Source of the DNA: JAVBKU01 sp031553875
GTDB lineage: Bacteria; Bacteroidota; Bacteroidia; Bacteroidales; Rikenellaceae
Direction of reading: 5' to 3'
DNA length: 19,118 bases
Assembly (NCBI GenBank): GCA_031553875.1
Contig: JAVBKU010000033.1
Location: forward strand, 1 to 19,118
Shown here: in pieces, positions 6,121-13,038 of the stretch
Numbering within the stretch: the first letter of the stretch is position 1
Layout of the letters: every line of letters begins with the position of its first letter
Notes under the pieces: generated by a model
The model's database searches: none
What the model was told of the DNA's origin: nothing
What the model saw: only the letters and a program-made list of their open reading frames with translations
Program-made: the position numbers and the translations under genes

Positions 6121-7605
6121 ATGTTTATTATGGCAGAAACAGTAAAAAAGAAAGTGGTGAAATGGCTCGACAACGATACGGTCATACCGGGGGCTGCCCC
6201 TCCTGATCTTATACATGTGGCCGGGAAAGTCGCCCCATACATCACATTCACTGATTTTCACCGTCGCTATTACGAGGTGCTGGAGCGGTTCGCTTCGGGG
6301 GATATACGTAAGCTGATAGTTACCATCCCTCCCCAGCACGGCAAGTCGCTGGGCTCGTCGGTGCTGCTGCCGGCCTACATCCTCGGCCTCGCCCCCGACA
6401 CCCGTATCGCACTCGCGTCGTACAGCGCCTCGCTCGCCCGCAAATTCAACCGTCAGGTGCAGAGGGTTATCGACAGCGAAGCCTATCACACTCTTTTTCC
6501 CGCCACGCAGATCAAGGGCCGCATGTCGCGGGGTGCGACTGAAGTACGCCGCAGCGACGAATTCGAGATAATAGGCCGCGCGGGGTCGCTCATATCCGTG
6601 GGACGGCAGGGGGCGCTGACGGGTAACCCGGTCGACATATTCATTATCGACGACCTCTACAAGGATGCCCTCGAGGGTAACTCGCCCCTGGTGCGCGACA
6701 ACACCTGGGAGTGGTACAACGCCGTGGTGAAGACCCGCCTGCACAACTCTTCGCGCGAGATCATAGTCTTCACCCGCTGGCACGACGACGACCTCATAGG
6801 CCGCATAGCCCGAAGCGAGAGGGTGGAGGATATATCGTCGCTCTCGGAGAAGTTTGACCCCACCTTGTGGTACAAACTCAACTTCGAGGCGGTGAAGGAG
6901 AGCCCGCCTTCGGAGGTCGATCCACGTTCTGTCGGCGAAGCCCTGTGGCCTGAGCGGCAGGATGCGGCGCTACTGGAAAGTAAGCGGCGGCTCGACCCCA
7001 TTATATTCGAATGTATGTACCAGGGCAAACCGTCAAATGAACAGGGGCTGCTCTACGGCGACCGTTTCGACACCTACGCCTCGCTTCCCGAAACGATAGT
7101 GAAGAGGGGCAATTACACCGACACCGCCGATATGGGCGACGACTACCTCTGCTCGGTGTGTTACGAGGTGGGGGATGACGGACGGATATACCTCACCGAC
7201 GTGTTCCTGTCGCGAGAGCCGATGGAGGTGACCGAGGGGGAGGTGGCCGGGATGCTACGCCGGTGCGACACCCGCGTGGCCTATATTGAGAGTAACAACG
7301 GAGGCAGAGGGTTCGCCCGCGCGCTGGAGCGGCTGGGGGTGGTGACAAGGATCGAGTGGTTTAACCAGTCGTCGAACAAGGAGGCGAGGATACTCTCCAA
7401 CTCGGCCACGGTACTCAAATATATCGTCATGCCGGAGGACTGGAAACTGCGCTGGAGCGAGTTCTACCGCCTTGCCACCACCTATGGCCGCCTGTTCCGC
7501 TCGAACCGTTGGCACGACGTGGCCGACGTGCTGACCGGGATCGTCGAGCGAGAGGTGTTGCATCAGGGCAGGGGCAAGGTGAGGGCGGTGTCGTTTAAGA
7601 GGTAG
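6121..7605 (+). CDS. Phage-type terminase large subunit (isolated)
   Basis: In tailed phages this protein uses ATP to pump DNA into proheads and cuts the concatemer. The 494-residue protein has both parts intact. The ATPase has Walker A IPPQHGKS (69-76), Walker B DIFIIDD (172-178) and coupling motif FTRWHDDD (217-224). The C-terminal RNase H-like nuclease has acidic residues at D334/D337 (YTDTADMGDD), E390 (VAYIESNNGG) and D466 (WHDVADV). I see no small terminase, portal, capsid, tail, lysis or integrase gene nearby. The gene is bracketed by directly repeated R2 elements and followed by its own terminator. Base composition resembles its neighbours, suggesting long residence or a host function. 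Start is ATG 6121; ATG 6130 is possible. No clear promoter was seen. Confidence 0.9.
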   Translation: MFIMAETVKKKVVKWLDNDTVIPGAAPPDLIHVAGKVAPYITFTDFHRRYYEVLERFASGDIRKLIVTIPPQHGKSLGSSVLLPAYILGLAPDTRIALASYSASLARKFNRQVQRVIDSEAYHTLFPATQIKGRMSRGATEVRRSDEFEIIGRAGSLISVGRQGALTGNPVDIFIIDDLYKDALEGNSPLVRDNTWEWYNAVVKTRLHNSSREIIVFTRWHDDDLIGRIARSERVEDISSLSEKFDPTLWYKLNFEAVKESPPSEVDPRSVGEALWPERQDAALLESKRRLDPIIFECMYQGKPSNEQGLLYGDRFDTYASLPETIVKRGNYTDTADMGDDYLCSVCYEVGDDGRIYLTDVFLSREPMEVTEGEVAGMLRRCDTRVAYIESNNGGRGFARALERLGVVTRIEWFNQSSNKEARILSNSATVLKYIVMPEDWKLRWSEFYRLATTYGRLFRSNRWHDVADVLTGIVEREVLHQGRGKVRAVSFKR

Positions 7606-7635
7606 GGGCTTTTTAAGGGGGGGGTGAAAATAGGC

Positions 7636-7663
7636 GGCGGCCGGTGCGATTGCTCCGGCCGCC
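7636..7663 (+). terminator. Terminator after terminase gene (module T, copy 1)
   Basis: GGCGGCCGG pairs with CCGGCCGCC and is followed by TTGTTTT. The flanks from about 7626 to 7679 match 10500-10552 almost base for base, while the hairpin tip differs, so this is a duplicated terminator module rather than an independent one. Confidence 0.75.
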
Positions 7664-7737
7664 TTGTTTTCGGATCGCCGTAAAAGACATGGATAGGCAA
7701 TGTAATTTTGCATATTGTATTCTTTTCGCCTTGGCTT

Positions 7738-7905
7738 CCTACTTTTGGCATTGCCCCAAAAGTAGGCAAAAGGTCTAGCCGCGTCTTCTGCCGGGGTCTC
7801 TTCCGGGAGCTTCCCTCGTTACACGATAACAGAGGGTGATCTCCCTCACGAGACCTGTTTCCGGCAGAAGCCCGAAGCGGCGTCTACACGAGGCTTACGC
7901 CTCGT
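7738..7905 (+). repeat. R2 multi-hairpin repeat, copy b
   Basis: Same architecture and orientation as copy a: CCTACTTTTG/CAAAAGTAGG (7738-7766), long nested stem CTTCTGCCGG (7785-7794) to CCGGCAGAAG (7861-7870), outer GCCGC/GCGGC, then ACGAGGC-ttac-GCCTCGT (7888-7905). With copy a it forms direct repeats around the terminase gene. Confidence 0.87.
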
Positions 7906-7943
7906 TAGAGAGGTCCATCGGCGCGGGCATTGTAAATACTTTC

Positions 7944-8008
7944 ATCTCGGCGGCTGCGGGGGTCGGCCGACGGCCGAGCCGCAGAGATGAGCATCGCGGA
8001 GCGCGATG
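7944..8008 (+). repeat. R3 two-hairpin repeat, copy a
   Basis: ATCTCGGCGGCT (7944-7955) pairs with AGCCGCAGAGAT (7977-7988) with one G-A mismatch. An inner TCGGCC/GGCCGA stem replaces the TCGCACC/GGTGCGA of the other copies. A second hairpin, CATCGC-ggagc-GCGATG, lies at 7992-8008. The rest of the gap to 8200 holds only a fragment of the H-type sequence (about 8086-8107) and no other feature I can name. Confidence 0.8.
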
Positions 8009-8200
8009 TGGTCAACTTTGGCTACATGGGTATCGTTGTCCGATGGCCAGCGGCGCGTCTTTTATGTAGTTCGCCCGAATTTTGGGAATCACTCTTAAAG
8101 CGTCTGTGCACTCGTTTACCAGAAAAACCGTATATTAGCGCTGGCGAATTTAACGCAGTGCCTCCGACTGAGAAAATACAAACAAAACATATTTTACGAA

Positions 8201-10477
8201 ATGAAAAAACTCATCCTGTTGCCGCTTGCGCTATGTGCCGTGATGTCGGCCACCGCCAAGACAGCCGCAAAGACCACGGCCAAACCTGCCGCTAAGGCCG
8301 CTCAGAACTACACCATACCCTATGCCGTTGCCGTGCAGAGAGCCGACTCCGTGCTGAAGCTCATGACCCTCGAAGAGAAGGTGGGCCAGATGGTGCAGTA
8401 CTCCGACAACAAACTCACCACGGGACCCGAGTCGAAGGACACCGCGCGCCTGAGCAAGGTGGAAAAGGGAGAGGTGGGCTCGATGCTCAACGTTATCGGC
8501 GCTGTGCCGACACGCATATTCCAGGATGCGGCGATGAAGTCGCGCCTGCGCATACCCCTGATATTCGGTCTCGACGTGGTGCACGGTTTCCGTACCATAT
8601 CGCCGCTGCCGCTGGCCGAGGCGGCGAGCTTCGACCTCAAGGCTCTGGAAAACAGTGCGCGGCTGGCGGCCCTTGAGGCTTCGGCGGCCGGGATCCATTG
8701 GACGTTCGCTCCGATGGTAGACGTCAGCGTAGATGCGCGCTGGGGCAGGGTGATGGAGGGCGCGGGCGAGGATCCTTTCTACGGCTCGCTTGCGGCTAAA
8801 GCCCGCGTCAAGGGCTTTCAGGGGGATAATCTCTACGCCAACTACACCCTTCTGGCCTGTGCCAAGCACTTCGCCGCCTACGGTGCGCCCGTGGCCGGGA
8901 AGGACTACAACAGCGTGGATATGAGTATGTCGCACTTCTACAACTTCTATCTGCTACCTTACAAGGCGGCGGCAGAGGCGGGAGTGGGCACCTTTATGAA
9001 CGCCTTCAACGACTTCAATAACGTTCCCTGTACGGCTAACGCGCCCCTGGTGCAAGGCATCCTCAAGGGTGACTGGGGTTTCAAGGGTTTCGTGGTGTCG
9101 GACTGGAATTCCATCGGCGAGATGGTGGCCCACCGCTATGCCAAAGATAACCGCCAGGCTGCGGAATTCGCCATCAAGGCGGGTAACGACATGGATATGG
9201 AGACTTCGGCATATCACGAAAATCTTGCCGACTTAGTGCGTAAGGGCGACGTGGACATTAAGTTGGTGGACGATGCCGTGCGCAGGATACTCACAAAGAA
9301 GTTTGAGCTGGGGCTATTCGACGATCCTTATAGGTATTGCGATCCCAAGCGCCAGGAGAAGATCACCCTCTCCAAGGAGCTTCGCGACGGCTCGCGCGAT
9401 ATGGCCAAGCGCAGTATCGTGATGCTGGAGAATAAGAACAATCTCCTGCCGCTCTCCGCGAAGGTGGGCAGCGTGGCCCTCATAGGCGAGCTCAACGACT
9501 CGAAGGAGGATATGAACGGCTTCTGGGCAGGACAGGGCGATATCAATGCTGTGGTTACCGTGAAAGAAGCGCTGGCCAAGCGAGGGGTGAAGGTGAACTA
9601 CGCCTCGGGTTATGACCTCGATACAAAGAAAATGAAAGACCTCGACGCGGCCCTCGATGCTGCGCGCAAGTCGGACGTGGTGATCGTGGCTGTGGGCGAA
9701 AGGGCCAAAGAATCCGGCGAAGCCAAGTCGATGGCCAATATCGAAATATCCGCCGACCATCAGAAGTTAGTGACCGAACTGGCTGGGACCGGTAAGCCCG
9801 TGGTGGCGCTGGTGATGGGTGGCCGCCCGATGATATTCAACACCGTGAGGGCTGAGGCCGGAGCGGTGCTTCTCACCTGGTGGCTGGGTACGGAGGCGGG
9901 TAACGCCATCTGCGACGTGCTGTTCGGCGATTACAACCCCTCGGCCAAGCTGCCGATGACATTTCCGCAGAGTGTGGGACAGGTGCCCATCTACTACTAC
10001 TATAAGAGTACGGGCCGCCCCTACAATCCCAAAGAACGCCACTCCACATCGTATCTCGACGTGCCTATCTACCCGGCCTATCCGTTCGGCTATGGCCTGA
10101 GCTACACCTCGTTCGATATCTCTGAACCTGTGCTGAGCCACACTATAACCAAGGTCGGCCAACCTGTGACCGTGAGCGTGAAGGTGAAGAATACCGGCTC
10201 GCGCGACGGCGAAGAGGTGGTGCAGATGTACGTGAAGGACATGGTCGCCTCGATAACGCGCCCTGTGAAAGAGCTCAAAGGCTTCGAAAAGGTGTCGCTC
10301 AAGTCGGGCGAGGAGAAAACCGTGCAATTTACCCTCGAAGATAGTGCGTTGGGCTTTTATAACAACGACCTTAAATTTGTGGTCGAGCCGGGCGACTTCG
10401 AGATCATGGTGGGTAACAGCTCGGAGAGCCTCAAGAGCGCGACCCTCAAGGTGATACTCGCTCCTAAGGTGAGGTAG
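8201..10477 (+). CDS. bglX: Periplasmic beta-glucosidase, glycoside hydrolase family 3
   Basis: Hydrolyses terminal beta-D-glucosyl (possibly xylosyl) residues from oligosaccharides with retention of configuration. The 758-residue BglX-type layout is a Sec signal peptide (hydrophobic LILLPLALCAVM, likely cut after ATA at 19), an Ala/Lys/Thr linker to about 35, and a GH3 N-terminal TIM barrel. In the barrel are KHF (222-224) and the nucleophile Asp301 in GFVVSDWNS. The GH3 C-terminal domain (about 405-615) and a fibronectin-III-like domain (about 660-745) follow. Cys12 lacks a proper lipobox, so a soluble periplasmic enzyme is likelier than a lipoprotein. It is monocistronic with its own terminator. 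No SusC/SusD partners lie in this window, so exact substrate specificity cannot be read from context. Confidence 0.95.
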   Translation: MKKLILLPLALCAVMSATAKTAAKTTAKPAAKAAQNYTIPYAVAVQRADSVLKLMTLEEKVGQMVQYSDNKLTTGPESKDTARLSKVEKGEVGSMLNVIGAVPTRIFQDAAMKSRLRIPLIFGLDVVHGFRTISPLPLAEAASFDLKALENSARLAALEASAAGIHWTFAPMVDVSVDARWGRVMEGAGEDPFYGSLAAKARVKGFQGDNLYANYTLLACAKHFAAYGAPVAGKDYNSVDMSMSHFYNFYLLPYKAAAEAGVGTFMNAFNDFNNVPCTANAPLVQGILKGDWGFKGFVVSDWNSIGEMVAHRYAKDNRQAAEFAIKAGNDMDMETSAYHENLADLVRKGDVDIKLVDDAVRRILTKKFELGLFDDPYRYCDPKRQEKITLSKELRDGSRDMAKRSIVMLENKNNLLPLSAKVGSVALIGELNDSKEDMNGFWAGQGDINAVVTVKEALAKRGVKVNYASGYDLDTKKMKDLDAALDAARKSDVVIVAVGERAKESGEAKSMANIEISADHQKLVTELAGTGKPVVALVMGGRPMIFNTVRAEAGAVLLTWWLGTEAGNAICDVLFGDYNPSAKLPMTFPQSVGQVPIYYYYKSTGRPYNPKERHSTSYLDVPIYPAYPFGYGLSYTSFDISEPVLSHTITKVGQPVTVSVKVKNTGSRDGEEVVQMYVKDMVASITRPVKELKGFEKVSLKSGEEKTVQFTLEDSALGFYNNDLKFVVEPGDFEIMVGNSSESLKSATLKVILAPKVR

Positions 10478-10509
10478 GGGCGGGCTGTTAAGGGTTCGTG
10501 GAAATAGGT

Positions 10510-10537
10510 GGCGGCCGGTGCATTTGCACCGGCCGCC
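10510..10537 (+). terminator. bglX terminator (module T, copy 2)
   Basis: A perfect 12-bp stem, GGCGGCCGGTGC with GCACCGGCCGCC around ATTT, is followed by TTGTTTT. Flanks are shared with 7626-7679. Confidence 0.88.
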
Positions 10538-10656
10538 TTGTTTTCGGATCGCAATGGAGGCAATCCGTGCCACCGCTCCAGACGCTGGTCGCGTCTCGGC
10601 CGGTGGGGCGGCGGCAAGTGCCTGTTGGTATATGGAGAGGGTTGCAGGTAGGCTTC

Positions 10657-10722
10657 ATCTCCGCGGCTGTGGGGGTCGCACCGAAGGTGCGAGCCGCGGA
10701 GATGAGCATCGCGGAGCGCGAT
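10657..10722 (+). repeat. R3 two-hairpin repeat, copy b
   Basis: ATCTCCGCGGCT (10657-10668) pairs with AGCCGCGGAGAT (10692-10703). The inner stem is TCGCACC-gaa-GGTGCGA. A second hairpin ATCGC-ggagc-GCGAT follows. The 10553-10656 stretch before it shows nothing I can name. Confidence 0.85.
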
Positions 10723-10781
10723 ACAGGGTGCTTGCCAGCACACGGATAGAATTCTTTTTGTAGAAGATTATCCAACCCTCA

Positions 10782-10798
10782 AAGCACCATAGGTGCTT
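10782..10798 (+). repeat. Hairpin H, copy D
   Basis: AAGCACC-ata-GGTGCTT directly before core D. The stem bases differ from copies C and E but remain complementary. Confidence 0.75.
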
Positions 10799-10803
10799 AT
10801 CCT

Positions 10804-10966
10804 CCGCCAATTGCTGATATTCACGCCCGGACAGGGGTCGAGGGAATCCGTTAAAAAACGACGCTGTGTCTAACGACTGTTAGACAGGCCGCAGGCTTGG
10901 CTAAAAAGGAGGAGTTCGACGTTTTAGGATGTACGAAGACTCCTGTCAGTGAATATCCGCAGGCGG
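10804..10966 (+). repeat. Core structured repeat, copy D
   Basis: 163 bp from CCGCC (10804-10808) to GGCGG (10962-10966), with GATATTCAC (10816-10824) and GTGAATATC (10949-10957). The class 2 central hairpin is TTAGACAGGCC-gca-GGCTTGGCTAA with one mismatch and one G-U pair. The conserved GGAGGAG and mini-frame MYEDSCQ are present. It lies downstream of bglX in the sense orientation. Confidence 0.88.
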
Positions 10967-10976
10967 CACTTTTTGG

Positions 10977-11002
10977 GTACCTTTTGTGTGCACAAAAGGT
11001 AC
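10977..11002. repeat. Palindrome P4
   Basis: A perfect GTACCTTTTGTG / CACAAAAGGTAC palindrome with a 2-bp centre, 10 bp after core D. Confidence 0.85.
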
Positions 11003-11040
11003 AAGATAAACTTACTTAAACACGAATAAAAGATTTTTGC

Positions 11041-11062
11041 ACCTTTTGTGCGTTCAAAAGGT
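11041..11062. repeat. Palindrome P5 (diverged)
   Basis: ACCTTTTG and CAAAAGGT arms are separated by TGCGTT. It is a second, diverged copy 38 bp after P4 and 45 bp before the exporter promoter. Confidence 0.75.
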
Positions 11063-11106
11063 ACGAAAGAGAAATTTTTCTGGAAAAATAATCAGCCTCT
11101 CCTCAT

Positions 11107-11137
11107 TTTGTCCTCACGCTAATATTCATTACCTTCG
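11107..11137 (+). promoter_or_regulatory. Promoter for the DMT exporter
   Basis: TTTG (11107-11110), a 19-bp spacer and TACCTTCG (11130-11137) match the Bacteroidota -33/-7 pattern with one mismatch. The resulting leader of about 70 nt contains a small GCCGG-gttat-CCGGC hairpin (11169-11183). Confidence 0.55.
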
Positions 11138-11215
11138 CCACTTAATTTGCAAAACGATAGGGGATTGCGCCGGGTTATCCGGCCGCCGCCCCCTTTCCCG
11201 CACCAAAAAATTTCT

Positions 11216-12166
11216 ATGAAAAAAGGTCTTCTATACGCCATTATCGCCTCCGTGCTGTGGGCGATCGTCAACCCGTTTATCAAACAGGGCTTCTCCTACG
11301 GCTTCACGCCGATGAATTTCGCAGGAATGAGGTTTATGATCGCGGGGGCGATATTGCTCATCTTTACGTGGCATCCGGGTATGTGGCGCGAGATATGGAA
11401 CAGCCGCAAGCTGTTCTCCAACCTCATAGTAATCAATATGTTCCTGGGTTACGTGACCTTCTACTTCGGGGTCGACTTCGTGAGCTCGGCGGTGTCGTCG
11501 ATAGTGATGGGGCTGACCCCGCTGGTCAACGTTTTCCTTGCCCACCTCATAGCCCGCAACGATAAACTCAACGTGTACAAGGTGGTGAGCCTGGTGGTGA
11601 GCCTCGCGGGCCTGCTGCTTATCGTGGGCATGGGCGAAGGCGGCGCGCCGCTCGACGGGAGAGGTATACTGGGGATAGTGTTGCTGCTGCTCTCCATACT
11701 GTTGCAGGGCTACTCGGCGATAAAGGTGGCCGAAGAGCGCAAGAACGTTAACCCCGTGTTCCTCAATGCTGTGCAGACCCTCTTTGGGGGTATCATGCTC
11801 TACATGGTGGGCGTGGCGACCGAGGGGGTCAACGATTTCACGGGCCAGCCGGGAGGATTCTACGTCTCATTCATAATACTTATCCTTATCTCCATCTTTG
11901 CTTTTAACTTCTGGTTCAAGGCATTGCGCGAGGAGGGGAGTAAGGTCTCCGACCTGAATATGTGCAGGCTTATCAACCCCATTTTGGGTGCGGTGCTGAG
12001 TTGGATCATGATAGCCGGCGAACGCCCGATGTTCAGCACGGTGGTGGGTATGATCATAATATCCACATCTCTCGTGATATATTTTAAGGGCGAGGAGATC
12101 GTGGCAAGGTGGCGCTCAAGGAGATTGGGACGCTGCACGAAAGAGGCCCCCGTCTGCGATAAATAA
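11216..12166 (+). CDS. DMT-superfamily (EamA) inner-membrane transporter
   Basis: A 316-residue integral membrane protein with about ten hydrophobic helices in two EamA halves (about 1-137 and 150-292), followed by a basic cytosolic tail (RWRSRRLGR). This is the standard 10-TMS drug/metabolite transporter layout. Family members export amino acids, nucleosides or other small metabolites, and the substrate cannot be told from sequence alone. The start is set at ATG 11216 (MKKGLLYAIIASVLWA). An upstream in-frame start at 11147 would add a Pro/Arg-rich tail ahead of the first helix and overlaps the likely transcription start. It lies just upstream of the aromatic cluster on the same strand, so export of a pathway product is possible but unproven. 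Confidence 0.88.
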   Translation: MKKGLLYAIIASVLWAIVNPFIKQGFSYGFTPMNFAGMRFMIAGAILLIFTWHPGMWREIWNSRKLFSNLIVINMFLGYVTFYFGVDFVSSAVSSIVMGLTPLVNVFLAHLIARNDKLNVYKVVSLVVSLAGLLLIVGMGEGGAPLDGRGILGIVLLLLSILLQGYSAIKVAEERKNVNPVFLNAVQTLFGGIMLYMVGVATEGVNDFTGQPGGFYVSFIILILISIFAFNFWFKALREEGSKVSDLNMCRLINPILGAVLSWIMIAGERPMFSTVVGMIIISTSLVIYFKGEEIVARWRSRRLGRCTKEAPVCDK

Positions 12167-12184
12167 TACGTTGCGGAATGTGAA

Positions 12185-12204
12185 GGCCACGCGGGCCGAT
12201 TTTT
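12185..12204 (+). terminator. Weak terminator candidate after the exporter
   Basis: GGCC-acgcg-GGCC is followed by GATTTTT. The stem is short, so readthrough into the omega-amidase cluster is possible. Confidence 0.3.
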
Positions 12205-12213
12205 GAGCCGTTG

Positions 12214-12248
12214 TTTGGGCCCGAATCGGAATATTATTACTATTTTTG
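12214..12248 (+). promoter_or_regulatory. Candidate promoter of the aromatic cluster
   Basis: A perfect TATTTTTG (12241-12248) fits TAnnTTTG. The best TTTG upstream (12214-12217) gives a 23-bp spacer, longer than the usual 19-21. It would give a leader of about 20 nt for the omega-amidase gene. Confidence 0.5.
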
Positions 12249-12276
12249 AAGTCCGTTCATACGCGAAAGATAAGCC

Positions 12277-13038
12277 ATGAAAATATCGCTTTTGCAGTCC
12301 GGCCTGCGCTGGCAGGCTCCCGAAATAAATATGCGTTCCTTCGCCGAGGCCCTCGACAGGGCCCCGCAGGCCGACCTCTACCTCCTGCCCGAGATGTTCA
12401 CTACGGGTTTTGCGATGGAGCCCGAGGGAATTGCCGACGGTGGCGAAGCCGCCCTGGGATGGATGAAGGAGCAGGCCCGGCGAAAGGGTGCTGCCGTGGC
12501 GGGAAGCGTAGCCGTGGAGGATGGAGGGCGCTATTTCAACCGCTTTTACTTTGTTACTCCCGAGGGCGGACATTATGCCTACGACAAGCGACACCTATTC
12601 TCGATGGGCGGCGAGAGGGGGCATTACACCGCGGGCGAGGAGAAGGTGGCGATAGAGTATAAGGGGTGGCGGATACTGCTGCTGGTGTGTTACGACCTGC
12701 GTTTCCCGGTGTGGTCGCGCTCGGCAGGGGACGTAGACCTTATCCTCTGCGTGGCCAACTGGCCCACTCCGAGGGTGGGGGCGTGGGACACGCTGCTAAA
12801 GGCCCGCGCCATCGAGAACCAATGCTATGTGGCGGGATGCAACCGCGTGGGCGGCGACCCGGATAACGACTATTGCGGACATTCGGTGGTGGTCGACTAC
12901 CTCGGAAATGTGATAGCTGAGGGCGGGGAGGGAGCCGAGGCGGTTATCTCGGCCGAAATTTCGATAGACGGACTTAACGCCTTCAGGGACAAGTTCCCCG
13001 CATGGAAGGATGCTGATAAATTTACAATAAATGGATAA
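12277..13038 (+). CDS. Omega-amidase, nitrilase superfamily (YafV/Nit2-like)
   Basis: Hydrolyses the terminal amide of 2-oxoglutaramate or 2-oxosuccinamate to 2-oxoglutarate or oxaloacetate plus ammonia, in the cytosol. The 253-residue protein carries the full nitrilase triad: Glu39 (LLPEMF), Lys104 (YDKRHLF) and Cys138 (LLLVCYDLRFP). The ANWP...AW.TLLKARAIENQ.YV.G.NRVG signature is typical of the YafV branch rather than aliphatic nitrilases or carbamoylputrescine hydrolases. Its 3' end overlaps the iorA start by 8 bp, so the two are translationally coupled. 2-Oxoglutaramate arises when glutamine donates its amino group, so the gene fits with the cluster's aminotransferase (15509). Specificity is inferred from family resemblance. 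Confidence 0.88.
   Translation: MKISLLQSGLRWQAPEINMRSFAEALDRAPQADLYLLPEMFTTGFAMEPEGIADGGEAALGWMKEQARRKGAAVAGSVAVEDGGRYFNRFYFVTPEGGHYAYDKRHLFSMGGERGHYTAGEEKVAIEYKGWRILLLVCYDLRFPVWSRSAGDVDLILCVANWPTPRVGAWDTLLKARAIENQCYVAGCNRVGGDPDNDYCGHSVVVDYLGNVIAEGGEGAEAVISAEISIDGLNAFRDKFPAWKDADKFTING

Noticed and set aside
5932..6783. A 283-codon minus-strand open frame across R2 copy a and the terminase
   Set aside because: Half of it is the R2 stem and half is antisense to the conserved terminase ATPase. Long His/Arg/Val stretches are typical of a shadow frame.
4244..7605. Intact prophage
   Set aside because: Only a repressor-like regulator and a large terminase suggest phage. Integrase, portal, capsid, tail, lysis genes and attachment sites are not seen, and ung lies on the regulator's transcript.
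9767..10573. A 268-codon minus-strand frame opposite bglX
   Set aside because: It is antisense to the GH3 C-terminal and FnIII domains, very rich in His/Arg/Leu, and runs through the bglX terminator.
11147..11215. Longer N-terminus for the DMT exporter
   Set aside because: It would add a Pro/Arg-rich tail before the first membrane helix and start at about the likely transcription start. ATG 11216 fits the family.
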